DNA of 64,000 nucleotides from CAMREV01 sp051656125 (lineage in GTDB: Bacteria > Bacillota_I > Bacilli_A > Mycoplasmatales > Mycoplasmoidaceae). The stretch spans positions 186,001-250,000 of the forward strand of contig JBOGBH010000012.1 of assembly GCA_051656125.1 (NCBI GenBank), written 5' to 3'. Made by a program: the position numbers and the translations under genes. Below the pieces are notes generated by a model. The model was not told where the DNA came from. It ran no database searches and saw only the letters and a program-made list of their open reading frames with translations. Positions 19,900 to 30,171 of the stretch are shown here, in pieces (the stretch's first letter is position 1; every line of letters starts with the position of its first letter).

Positions 19900-21615
19900 T
19901 TAAAAACCTATATAAAAATTATAAATTTTTTGACCACCATCTATTAATTTACATTTAGTACCAATTTGCTCATTAATATATTTTTGGATTTTTGAAACTT
20001 CATTTTCATTTGTTTCAATACCATAAATTAAATAGATACATGATACATTTTTTTTACCAACAAGAAGTTTGATTGAATTTCTTGTTGCAAGTAATAAATC
20101 ATCAGACGCTGCTTTTATTTCTTTATTTATTATTCCAATATAATCATTTTTATTTACAACTAAACCATTTTTAGTTTTAATTGTTTTAGTTGAAGTAGAA
20201 ACCATTGCACTATTTGAATTTTTTAAGGCTCTTTCAAGAGTTTTACAATTTGTTTTAAAATCCTTTGTAGGATCAAATGACATTAATGTTACATAAGATT
20301 CAGCAATATTTCTTGATTTTATTAAATGAATATTAAATTTAGAGTCATTTAATTTAATTGCTTGTTCAGCACTTAGAATAATGTTTGAGTCATCAACAAT
20401 TATTATTATATTTTTAGCCCTTACTTCATTTATCTTATTAATAAAATCAGCAATTGAAGGGTTTCCATTTTTACTAGTATTTATATATGTAGCAATTCCA
20501 AATTCTGATGTAAGAAATTTTCCGATTTTTGTAGAAGGTACTGTACAAATAATTTGAGTATTATCTGTTAATTTAAATTTTTTAAATACCTCTTCTGGGG
20601 ATTTGTCAGAAAATTTTTCCAAAAATTGTTCAGTCATATTTTCAATTTTAATCTTTAAAAATTCACCATAATTTTGTCCAAGTAGCAGCATTTTATATGG
20701 ATAATGAGTATGCATATGAACTTTAACTAAATCTTCGTCTATTACTAATACTACTGAATCACCAATTTCTAATAAATCAGCTTCAAATTTTTCTTTATTA
20801 AAAGCAAGTTTCTTTCCTTGTTCAGGGAATAGCTTATAGTTTAATTTACAAATAAATTCACAACAATAACCAAATCCTTCTTCAGATATTTCTTGTCTTT
20901 CGACAGTATTGATATATGATACTTTTTTAGTTTTAAGTAATAATGTTTTATTTGCATCACCTTTAGATGTGGTTACCTCATCTAATGATTTTCCATCAAT
21001 AGCTTCTAACATACCTTCAAAAAAACATAGCAATCCATAAGCTCCTGAATCGCAAACTCCAGCCTCTTTTAATGCAGGAAGTAAATTAGGTGTATCTTCA
21101 ACAATCAATTTAGTTTCTTCAACAATGTAATTAAAAACATCATGCATTGTTGTAAAATTACCTATTACTTTATCAATTTTTTCAGATAAAACTCTAATTA
21201 CAGTAAGAATTGTACCTTCTACTGGGTTTGATACTGAAGAATAAGATTTATTTTTTGCATCTTTCAAGTGTGTAGGAATATCAGCAACTTTAATTTCTGT
21301 TTGCCCTTCTTTTAATGATTCAAAAAAACCTCTAAAAATTTGAGAAAAAATAACACCAGAATTTCCTCTTGCATTTAAAAGTAGTTGTCTAGAAAATAGT
21401 CTACTAAAATCATATATATCATTAGAACTAAATGATTTTATAGCTTCATATGCACCAGTTATTGAAATTTTCATGTTCGTTCCAGTATCACCATCTGGAA
21501 CTGGAAAAACATTTAGTTCATTAATATATTCAAAATTATCAGAAATCTTTTTTGAACCATATTGAATCATCTTTATTAAGGTTGAATTATTTATTACTTT
21601 CATTTTTTTCTCCAA
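19900..21615 (-). CDS. fakA: Fatty acid kinase catalytic subunit FakA (DAK2 domain)
   Basis: 571 residues. N-terminal DAK2 ATP-binding domain with VFPVPDGDTGTNM (about 37-48) and a RGNSGVIFSQIFRG motif, a middle domain, and a C-terminal DegV-like domain. It phosphorylates fatty acids presented by DegV/FakB proteins, two of which are encoded at 2247-3125 and 39597-40493. The Asp23-like gene just upstream matches the yloU-yloV pair of Bacillus. Four-base gap upstream. Confidence 0.93.
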   Translation of the reverse strand: MEKKMKVINNSTLIKMIQYGSKKISDNFEYINELNVFPVPDGDTGTNMKISITGAYEAIKSFSSNDIYDFSRLFSRQLLLNARGNSGVIFSQIFRGFFESLKEGQTEIKVADIPTHLKDAKNKSYSSVSNPVEGTILTVIRVLSEKIDKVIGNFTTMHDVFNYIVEETKLIVEDTPNLLPALKEAGVCDSGAYGLLCFFEGMLEAIDGKSLDEVTTSKGDANKTLLLKTKKVSYINTVERQEISEEGFGYCCEFICKLNYKLFPEQGKKLAFNKEKFEADLLEIGDSVVLVIDEDLVKVHMHTHYPYKMLLLGQNYGEFLKIKIENMTEQFLEKFSDKSPEEVFKKFKLTDNTQIICTVPSTKIGKFLTSEFGIATYINTSKNGNPSIADFINKINEVRAKNIIIIVDDSNIILSAEQAIKLNDSKFNIHLIKSRNIAESYVTLMSFDPTKDFKTNCKTLERALKNSNSAMVSTSTKTIKTKNGLVVNKNDYIGIINKEIKAASDDLLLATRNSIKLLVGKKNVSCIYLIYGIETNENEVSKIQKYINEQIGTKCKLIDGGQKIYNFYIGF

Positions 21616-21618
21616 AAA

Positions 21619-21864
21619 CTAAATATACACAATTATATTTAAGTTGAAATTATTGTTTTTTGTTTTATCAACTAATTTAAATCTTAATTGATTTAATATT
21701 AATTTGGATGTTTCACTTATGTTTATGTTATCCATTAATTGAATTCTAATATTGATTTCATCACCCTTTATTTGGATATCTTTGTTTTCTGGGATTTTCA
21801 CAATTCCAGGAATCATACTTAAATCACTTTTTATTATTTCTAATATTAATTTATTTGAAAACAT
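21619..21864 (-). CDS. Short Asp23/Gls24-family protein
   Basis: 81 residues, shorter than the usual 110-130. The assignment rests on position directly upstream of fakA, where Firmicutes carry yloU (Asp23 family), and on a weakly similar alpha/beta pattern with MIPGIVKIPENK. It could be a reduced version keeping only the core. The exact role of this family with FakA is not known. Confidence 0.6.
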   Translation of the reverse strand: MFSNKLILEIIKSDLSMIPGIVKIPENKDIQIKGDEINIRIQLMDNINISETSKLILNQLRFKLVDKTKNNNFNLNIIVYI

Positions 21865-22010
21865 AAATATCCTTATAAATTGATTTCTTTTAAAAATATA
21901 TTTTAAAATAAAATATAAAATTTATAAAACAAATTTAATAAAATTATATATTATTTATCTTAAATATGTTATATTTATTATGGTTATTTTAAAAATAATT
22001 GGAGAATACA

Positions 22011-22226
22011 ATGTCAAGAAAAGATCAATTAACTGGGAAGGGTCCTTTAAGTGGGAACAAAAGATCCCATGCAATGAACCATTCTAAAAGAAGATGAAAT
22101 CTTAATCTGCAGAATGTTAAAATTATGGACAGTAACAATAAACCTATCACAGTTAAAGTTTCAGCAAGAACGTTAAAAACATTAAAAAAACAAAATAGAG
22201 TTGTATTACACAACAAAACTATTTAG
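22011..22226 (+). CDS. rpmB: 50S ribosomal protein L28
   Basis: 71 residues. MSRKDQLTGKGPLSGNKRSH start and TKRRW-type KRRWNLNLQ then VKVSARTLKTLKK are typical of L28. One UGA is Trp. TTGGAGAAT precedes the ATG. Monocistronic and divergent from asp23-fakA; its 3' end overlaps the convergent ECF gene by eight bases. Confidence 0.97.
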
Positions 22227-22236
22227 TTTTTTTTTC
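22215..22236 (+). terminator. Short terminator at the rpmB 3' end
   Basis: Stem AAAACT / AGTTTT around the rpmB stop codon followed by a long T run. Confidence 0.5.
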
Positions 22237-23151
22237 TACTCCTGAATTTCAAGATAATAAAATATTATTAATCATTTTTTCAAAATAAGGAGTTACAGAC
22301 ATTATTATCGAAAACAACAATATTATTTGAATTGGAGTTTTTATTGATTCCTTAATCACTCTTGGTGTAACATAGAACATTGCTCCATATTTTATGAAAT
22401 TGTTATTTGATGGAAAAAATATTCTAGTATATTCAACTGCTGAAATTGTTCCTAAAAAAAATGAAAAAATTATTGCATTTAAGAATCCTATAGTCGTTAA
22501 ATATAGAAAAAGTCTATCAACTTTTTTCTTTTTTTTATACAGATACAAAAAGAATATCTCATAAACTATAACAAAAAGAATAATGACGCCTATTGCAACA
22601 TATTTATAAACATTAAAAAAATCATTATCATCCAAATCACTTGAACCTTGAAAGTTATTGTTTGGTTGTGCATAAATTATTAAAATAATTAAAGTAAATA
22701 ATGAAAATAAATAAAGCACTAATTTTGAAACTACTATTTCAGTTTTCATTTTTTCTTTGTTTTTATTAATTAAATATAACGAACCTAATATTCCTGACAT
22801 CATACATAGAAGCGGTTCTTGAATTGCATACAAGTAAAATCAAGGTGAAGTTGGTTTAGCAAAATAACAAATTGTATCAGTCAATATTCCAGTAAAAAAG
22901 CCAATAACAGGACCGAATAACCATCCAATCACAATTATTGGTGTATGAGAAATTGAAAGCGTTAAACCAAATTGAGGTATTGGAATAGTAAAAAATTGCA
23001 TTATTACCCTCAAAGCCACTAAAGAGGATAATAAGGCCATTAGTATTGTTGATCTAAAAAAATTAATAGGATAAAAGGGAAATAAGAATATCTTAAAGGT
23101 ATTCTTATTTTTTGATTCCAAAAATTTATTATTTAATAATTCCTTTTTCAT
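22219..23151 (-). CDS. ECF transporter substrate-binding (S) component, FolT-like
   Basis: 310 residues with 6-8 hydrophobic segments. S components bind a vitamin and dock onto a shared EcfAAT energy module. The segment around SISHTPIIVIGWLFGPVIGFFTG, then ILTDTICY, resembles FolT-like folate or related S components. The protein is longer than the usual 180-220, with an extra C-terminal membrane part and a charged KKKKKVDR loop. The vitamin cannot be named. UGA codons at 22840 and 22249 are Trp. Its start lies inside the preceding gene (23-base overlap). Confidence 0.75.
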
Positions 23152-24250
23152 GAATTTCTCTTTTATATTTTTCAGTTAATTCTTGAGTTAATTTTAAATC
23201 TTTTTTAGGTCTAACAACATAATTTATTATCATCGGTATTCCAAAAGATATAAGTAACAATGATAATGATAACATAATTCAATTTCAGGCTTTAAATAAT
23301 TCAATATTTTCTTGAGTTGTGCCTGCTTCAAGATATTCTTTTATAATAGCATCAAGTTGGCTTAATGGTTGAATACTTATAGATAATAATAAAATTCCAC
23401 CAAAAACAGACAATCCTAATGATAAATTGCTAAGGTTATATTTAGCGTTATCATTCTTGACTGGAATAAGATACTTATAACCAGAAAAAATAAATAAACA
23501 TATAAAGACAATTATAAAAATCATTGTGAATGGATTTGAAAATAAAGTTAAATCTACAACTTCGCCATCTTTATTAAGAAGTTTTAATTTAGTCATTGAA
23601 CCAACTATGACAATTGACAGTAATACTAATGATGCTAATATAATCATTACTCCAATTACATACCTTAATATTGGAACAGCTTTTGGTTTGCTATCGAAGA
23701 AATAATATTTTCCACTTAACATATCTTCAACAAGTCTTTTTTGAACCATTTGATTTAGAATGTTTTTTTTGTAGTCTTCGTAATTACCATAATTGTACTC
23801 ACCAGAAGAAGTTGCATTTTCAGTAGTTTGCGTTTTTTCTTCATTGCTTGTATTATTATTTTTTTGAATTTCTTCTGCAGTAAAAGATTCTAAATCTTTA
23901 TGTGTTAAATTCTTAATAAACACTCTAATGAAATTTATGTTATCTTTTATATCAATTTCATTGTCTAATTTTTCTTTTGAGAAATCAACTTTTTTATTTA
24001 AATTATTTAATATGCCAGTGTATTTATCTAATAATGAAACTTTAGGTTTAATTTTATTTTCAAGTAATCTAAAGTTGTTCAACAAAGTAGAAAAAGAATT
24101 AAAGAATGTTTTGTCATTTAAATTTTGTAACAACTCATTATTTGATAAAAGCAAATCTAAAACTTTTGAAATTTCGTTATATAAACTAGTTTCAACTGTA
24201 TCATTTTTTTTTACTTTAGTTTCTTTCTTATTTTCTTTTTTTTCTGCCAT
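23129..24250 (-). CDS. Membrane protein with long N-terminal coiled coil, unknown
   Basis: 373 residues. Residues 1-25 are Lys/Glu-rich; about 25-165 is a helical, charged region with heptad-like Leu spacing; four hydrophobic segments follow, two near 196-220 (VIGVMIILASLVLLSIVIV) and 245-262 and two more toward the C-terminus, which is basic. UGA codons at 23285 and 23279 are Trp; the true stop is at 23129, inside the ECF gene. Starts immediately after the holA stop in the same operon. Not recognised. Confidence 0.65.
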
Positions 24251-25132
24251 TTAAACCTCTAAAAGGAATCTTTTTAACTCTATGTATGAATTATAGTTTT
24301 TCTTTTTTATATTTAGATCTATTTCTAATAAACTCAATAAAATTGAATTTATTTTAAATGAACTATTCAAATTTATTATATTATAAAATTTCTTTATTTT
24401 ATATTGTTCTATATTTAATTTTTGATGTATGGATTCCAAACTATTTGTTTCTTCAAAAATTTCAATATAATTTTTTAGATTAAACAATTGATCAGATATC
24501 ACAGAAATAATTGTTTCAATTTTATTGCCAGCAAATAACAAATTATCTAAACATTTAAACAAATCAACATAATTTTTATCAAAAAGAAATATTATTAGTT
24601 CAAAAATATTTTCCTTTGAATAATCATATATAACATCTTTAATAATTTTATCATCAATCATGTTTATATTTAATAATGAAAGCTTATTTATCTCATTATC
24701 TATTATGCTTGAATTAGGAATTAAGATTGAATGTAATAATTCGTAATTTGATATTTTAATTCGTTTATTATTTAATAATTGATTTATATAACCTTTCATT
24801 GTAAACATATTAAGTTCTGGAATAAAATCAATATTAATATTTTTTATTTTTAAAAGATTATTAGAATCAATTTTTTTAGATATATTAGTTAATATAATAT
24901 TATTTTTATTTATGCTATTTAAAAAAGAAATTTTTTCTTCATCTAATTTTTCTAAAAATTTACAATTAGATATTACATAATTTTCATTAGAAAAAAATAA
25001 GTTGCTTGTGTTTATAATGTTTTCTATTTCATCATAGTTATCTTCGAAAAACAAATGCTTAATTTCATAATCATTATTAAAATGAATTTTTTTAAAAATG
25101 AAGTTTTTATCAGGAGAGTATATTATTTTCAT
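24251..25132 (-). CDS. holA: DNA polymerase III delta subunit (HolA), divergent
   Basis: 293 residues, low-complexity Asn/Ile/Lys-rich sequence. Delta opens the sliding clamp as part of the clamp loader. Evidence is mostly position: holA directly follows comEC in Bacillus and many Mollicutes. Length and an all-helical C-terminal half (FELIIFLFDKN, KIETIISVISDQ) support it. The N-terminal nucleotide-binding fold is degenerate, as usual for delta. No other family fits better. Confidence 0.6.
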   Translation of the reverse strand: MKIIYSPDKNFIFKKIHFNNDYEIKHLFFEDNYDEIENIINTSNLFFSNENYVISNCKFLEKLDEEKISFLNSINKNNIILTNISKKIDSNNLLKIKNINIDFIPELNMFTMKGYINQLLNNKRIKISNYELLHSILIPNSSIIDNEINKLSLLNINMIDDKIIKDVIYDYSKENIFELIIFLFDKNYVDLFKCLDNLLFAGNKIETIISVISDQLFNLKNYIEIFEETNSLESIHQKLNIEQYKIKKFYNIINLNSSFKINSILLSLLEIDLNIKKKNYNSYIELKRFLLEV

Positions 25133-25161
25133 ATATGAATTATATAAAATATTTTATTCAA

Positions 25162-26217
25162 TTATTCATTTAGTTTTTTGGCTATAAACGAAAAGAATGT
25201 TATGTAAAAAATAGTTATCATAATAATATTACAATTATAAATATTTATTATGAAATTAAAATTTAGAAATACATTCAATAAAAAATATAAGCAATCATAA
25301 AATATGGAGAACATAAAATCTAAATTTATAATTCAAAAACAAAAAGTAGAAAATAAAAATAGATAGCAAAAAATACTTGAATAAAAAAATGAGAATAAAA
25401 TACCCGTTATAGAAATATGCTCTGAAAATTGACTAATTATAGGAAGTAATAAAATATTAATAAAAATTGGTGAGGCAAACTTTAATATTTTATTATCTTT
25501 TTTATATGTAATTAATATTAATAAATATGTTGCAAGATAACTCATTAGAAATGAAAAACTAGTTAATGCTAGTGGACAAAAAAATAAAATTATTATTCCT
25601 GAAAGTGATAGCATTTGGATGGGATCATTTTGTTTTTTCGGATTAGACATCAGTAATAAAAAAATAGATGATCTTAGGATTCCGAAATTAAAATCTAAGT
25701 TATAGTTTATTACTATTAAAAAAATTATTAATAAAACTATTCTTAGGCAATAATTTTTAAAAATTATTTGAAAAAATTTTGATACAAAAGATAAGTGGTA
25801 ACCACTAACAACTATTAAGTGCGAAATTGACAGTTCTATAAATATTTCATATATATTAAAATTATCATGTTTTTTATCTCCGAATGCCATTAATAATATT
25901 ATTGATTCGCTTTTATCGCTATAATTATTTTTAATAAAATCAATTGTTCAATCTCTGATGGAAAAAGAAAGCATATTATCAATTAAATCTCCAAAATATA
26001 TTTTTGTAGATTTATTTATCAAAAGAGAAAAATATATTAAAAAAGAAATTGATATTGCTATCAACTTATTTTTTAAATCTATTTTGTAAAAAAACATATA
26101 TCCAAAAACAAAAAGCAATAATATCGGAGCTATCGTTGGTAATATGTAGAGTATAAGTATCGATATTATAAAAAATAAAATTCAAAAATAATTAATTTTA
26201 AAGTTTTTTTTCAACAT
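25162..26217 (-). CDS. comEC: ComEC/Rec2-like membrane protein, core channel domain only
   Basis: 351 residues with about ten hydrophobic segments. Motifs of the ComEC competence domain: LSISHLIVVSGYHLSF and LRSSIFLLLM, followed by CPLALTSFSFLMSYLATYLL. The full protein is usually 600-800 residues; the N-terminal OB-type (DUF4131) and the C-terminal metallo-beta-lactamase domains are missing. ComEC forms the channel for DNA entry in competent bacteria. Lies between valS and holA. UGA codons are Trp throughout. Whether it moves DNA here is unknown. Confidence 0.8.
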
Positions 26218-26251
26218 AAATACCTTCTATATTCATTTATGTTGTATTAAA

Positions 26252-28819
26252 CTATTTTTTATACTGTGTTTCCAATTCAATTAATATTTTTTTATTAGAA
26301 CTTAGTTTATTTTTTTCAAGGTTAACTAGTTTTTCAGGTGCTTTTAAAATATAGTTTTTATTGCTTAAAATCTTTTCTGATCTTTCAATTTCAAATTTAA
26401 TTTTAGAAATTTCTTTTAAAATATTTTCTTTTTCATAATTAGAAGAATTTATTTTTTTATGTAAAAATTCAATTGTAAAATTATCAAAAACAAAAAAATC
26501 ATTTTTTAAAATTAAATTTTTATCTTTAATTTTAATATCAATTATAGAGATATTTTCTATTTTTAAGAAGTTTGAAAAATATTGGATATTCTTTGTAAAA
26601 GAATTATGTATTTCTTTATCTAAAAAAATATTTATTTTAATTTCATCTTTTTTATTTAATTTATTTTCTCATTTATATTTTCTTACCTGTTCAATGATTA
26701 ATAATAAATTATCAATAACATTTTCTTTTGAAAAAGTATATTTTAATGGATACTTTTCATTCAAAATAGATTTATCTGAATAAATAGATCTATAAATCTT
26801 TTCAGATATGAATGGGCAGATTGGATGAATAAGAATTAATATATTTTTAAAGATATCTAAAACTAGATAATTAAAATAATTATTGCTTGTATCTAGTTTT
26901 CATTTGTTTAATTCGATATATGTTCCTGAGAAATCATTTTTAATAAATTTTAATAATTTTGAAGTTGCAACAACAAAATTGTATTTATCCAAATCATTTT
27001 CATATTCTTTTATGAATTTATTAAAATTATTCATAATTCATTTGTCAAAATAATCTGGTTTAGAATTTGTATCAATTTCTTTATTAATTATTTTCATTTC
27101 AATGAAATTTGCAATATTTCATAATTTATTTAGAAATTTTGACATAGAAAAAATTTTGTCTTCGGAATAAATTAAATCTTCCCCTATTGTTGAAGAACTT
27201 ATTAAGAATAATCTTAGTGAATCAGCTCCATATTTTTTTATAACTTCCATTGGATCAATTCCATTATTCAAAGATTTAGACATTTTTCTTCCTTGAGAAT
27301 CTCTTACTAATCCATGAATAAAAACATCATTAAATGGAATTGTTTTTTTTATTAATTCTCCAAATATCATCATTCTTGCAACTCAGAAAAAAATAATATC
27401 ATACCCTGTTACTAAGAGATTGCTTGGAGTAAAACTATGATCAGTTAAAGAATTATTTGTAGCCAAAATTGGTCACATACCAGATGAAAATCATGTGTCA
27501 AAAACGTCATTATCCTGAACCCATTCTTTTCCTTTTGGTGGATTTGTGCCAACATATATTTTACTATTTTTGTTATTAAATCATGCAGGTATTTGGTGGC
27601 CTCATAATAATTGTCTTGAAATACATCAATCCTCTATTCTATCTAATCAGTAAGAAAGATTTTCATCAAATCTTTTAGGATAAAATTTTATTTTGTTTTT
27701 AGATTTTTGATTTGCTTTAATTTTTTTTGCAATTTTTTCCATTTTCATAAATCATTGCAAAGACAACAATGGTTCAATTACTTCATTACTTCTTTCAGAA
27801 TAATTAATGTTTGATTTTTGAATTTCAATTTTTTTAATAAAACCATTTTTTGATAATTTTTCCACTAATAATTTTCTACAAATAAATCTATCTTTTCCTT
27901 CAAATTCTAAAGCATTTTCATTCATGGTGCCATCATAGTTGATACATGTAGTAAATTTTTGTTTATACTTTTTGCCAATTTCATAATCATTAAAATCATG
28001 GGCTGGTGTGCACTTCATTACACCTGTTCCATATTTTAAATCTACATAGCTATCTGAAATTATTTTTATTCTTTTATTATTTGATGGATTTATAGCAAAC
28101 TGGCCAATTAATTTTATATATCTTTTATCTTTTGGGTTAACAACTAAACATGTGTCTGTAAACATTGTTTCTGGTCTTGTTGTTGCTACAACTAATTTTT
28201 TATTCAAATTTTCTACTTTATAAAAAATATAGTAAAGTTCATTTTCAACTTCTTTATTAACTAATTCTATATTTGAAACTGCAGTTTGTAATTTAACATC
28301 TCAATTTACTAATTTATAGTCTCTATAAATTAAGCCTTGATTATAAAAATCAACAAATACTTTATTAACAAATTTTGAATTATCTTTACTTAAAGTAAAT
28401 TTTTCATTTTTATAATCAAGTGCAAATCCCATTTTTTTTCATTGATCTCTAATATTATCTGCATTTTTATTAGCTCATTGAGAAAGTTCATTAATAAATT
28501 CTTTTCTTGTAAATTTGTCTTTTGAAATTTTGTTTTCTAACAAATAGCTTTCAAATTTTGTTTGGGTTGCTATCCCTGCATGGTCCATCCCTGCTATTCA
28601 TAAAGTATTAAAACCTTTAAGTCTTTTATATCTAATCATTACATCTTGAATTGTGCCATCTCATGCATGACCTAAATGAAGTATTCCAGTAATATTTGGC
28701 GGAGGTAAAATAATATAATAATTTGGTTTTTTATTATTTTTTTTGTCAAATAATTTTGAATCAATTCAAAATTTAAATATTTCGTTTTCAAATTTGCTTG
28801 GGTTGAAAATTTTATCCAT
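26252..28819 (-). CDS. valS: Valyl-tRNA synthetase
   Basis: 855 residues, normal length. PPPNITGILHLGHAWD is the class I HIGH region, WIAGMDHAGIATQ follows, TTRPETMFTDTCLVV lies in the CP1 editing domain and GRKMSKSLNNGIDP is the KMSKS loop. The C-terminal part is the coiled-coil arm. The many UGA Trp codons make the gene look fragmented under the standard code. The upstream neighbour engB is five bases away. Confidence 0.97.
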
Positions 28820-28824
28820 TATTT

Positions 28825-29391
28825 TTACCTATTTTTTAAAATCTCATCTATCTTTTGTTCTAATAAATTTATTTGCAAACTTTTCTTTGCACTTAAAGGA
28901 ATAAATAAGTCTTTTGAAGTATTAAAGTATTTTGCAATTTTATTAATATTATTGTCATAGAAACTTTTACTTTGTTTATCTATTTTATTCAAAATAATAT
29001 AGTGATTATTAAATTTAGATTTTAAAAATCTTGCCATGCTTTGGTCTCTATCAGTTAAAACATTACAATCACAAATTTGAAATACTGCATAAAGATTTTT
29101 TCTATTAACTAAGTATTCTTCAATCATTACATTAAGTTCTTCTTTTTTATCTTTGTTAACTTTTGCATATCCATAGCCAGGTAAATCAATTAAACGATAT
29201 TTACCAAAATCAAAAAAGTTTACTAATTGTGTTCTACCTGGAGTATTTGATGTTCTTGAAATTTTTTGCTTTGCTAAAGCATTAATTAAAGTAGATTTAC
29301 CAACATTAGATCTACCAATAAAACAAATTTCAATTTTATCATCGTTAATTCATTCTGATTCTTTCGAAGCAGATTTTATAAAAGTTGCCAT
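28825..29391 (-). CDS. engB: EngB/YsxC ribosome-biogenesis GTPase
   Basis: 188 residues. Motifs: GRSNVGKSTLINAL (G1), TPGRTQ (G2), DLPGYGYAK (G3), LNKIDK (G4) and SAKK (G5). Needed for 50S subunit assembly. One UGA near residue 14 is Trp; the start at 29391 gives the family-typical N-terminus before G1. Five bases from yneF upstream and five from valS downstream. Confidence 0.95.
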
Positions 29392-29396
29392 AAAAA

Positions 29397-29624
29397 TTAT
29401 TTAGCTTGTTTTTTAAATGATTCCATTATTTGTTTAATTTGCTTTTCAGTAGGTTTTCTACCCATTTGCTGATAAAGCATTCTTATTTGTTTTTCATTTA
29501 TTGGTGGGTTATTTTTTAATTGTTTTTTAAAATGTTTCATTGCAAAATAGTAGCCAGCAAAAGCTCCTAATGCTAATGAAATTGGGATGCCTAAACCTAA
29601 ACCTAATCCTAATGCTAATTCCAT
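29397..29624 (-). CDS. UPF0154 (YneF) family small membrane protein
   Basis: 75 residues. One N-terminal transmembrane helix rich in Gly and Leu (3-28) and the family signature NPPINEKQIRMLYQQMGRKP with a basic C-terminus. Function unknown in all bacteria. Co-directional with engB. Confidence 0.9.
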   Translation of the reverse strand: MELALGLGLGLGIPISLALGAFAGYYFAMKHFKKQLKNNPPINEKQIRMLYQQMGRKPTEKQIKQIMESFKKQAK

Positions 29625-29682
29625 TTAAAACTCCATACTAAAAATAATTATATATTAAAAAATGTAATATGCTTATTAACTC

Positions 29683-30171
29683 TTAAATTACAAAAATTAA
29701 AATTGTAGAAATAATTACGAGAATTAAATGAATTGATAATGACACATAAAATAAATTAGTAGTTCTCACTTTTCTTTTAGATAAAAAAACTTTATATTCA
29801 TCTGAATTTTGAATGTTATTTTTTGCATCTATAGATGAGAAATTTACTTTTTCCTTAATTTTTCATCCAAAAGATTTCTTTCACATTGAAAAAATATGAA
29901 ATCTTCCATCTTGAAAAAAATCTTGCCTGCCAACCAATCATAAGATATCTAAACCAAAAGTGACATATGAAGCAATAACAAAAGCATCTGTTCATTTAAT
30001 TTTTTCATTTGGTACATAAATTCCTACAAGCAACAATGTTGTAAATAATATTAAATTAAGTACTAATGGAACAATACCTGATGGTAATTTTCCATAATAA
30101 TCTTTTTTATCATTTTCATTAACACCGTTAAATGTAGAAGTTTCTCTTGAAATATGTCTTCCTGTTTTCAT
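29683..30171 (-). CDS. Small multi-pass membrane protein, unknown
   Basis: 162 residues with three or four hydrophobic stretches (GIVPLVLNLILFTTLLLVGIY, AFVIASYVTFGLDILWL, and the last 25 residues). A Lys-rich cytoplasmic loop lies in the middle. ATG at 30171 overlaps the oppF stop as TAATG, so I prefer it to the GTG at 30180. Five UGA codons are Trp. It may belong to a Mollicute-only family; its position at the end of opp does not prove a transport role. Confidence 0.65.

Noticed and set aside
22219..22226. Overlap of rpmB with the ECF gene as a sign of a misplaced stop
   Set aside because: Both frames end with real stops (TAG for each) and the genes are convergent, so an 8-base overlap is acceptable.
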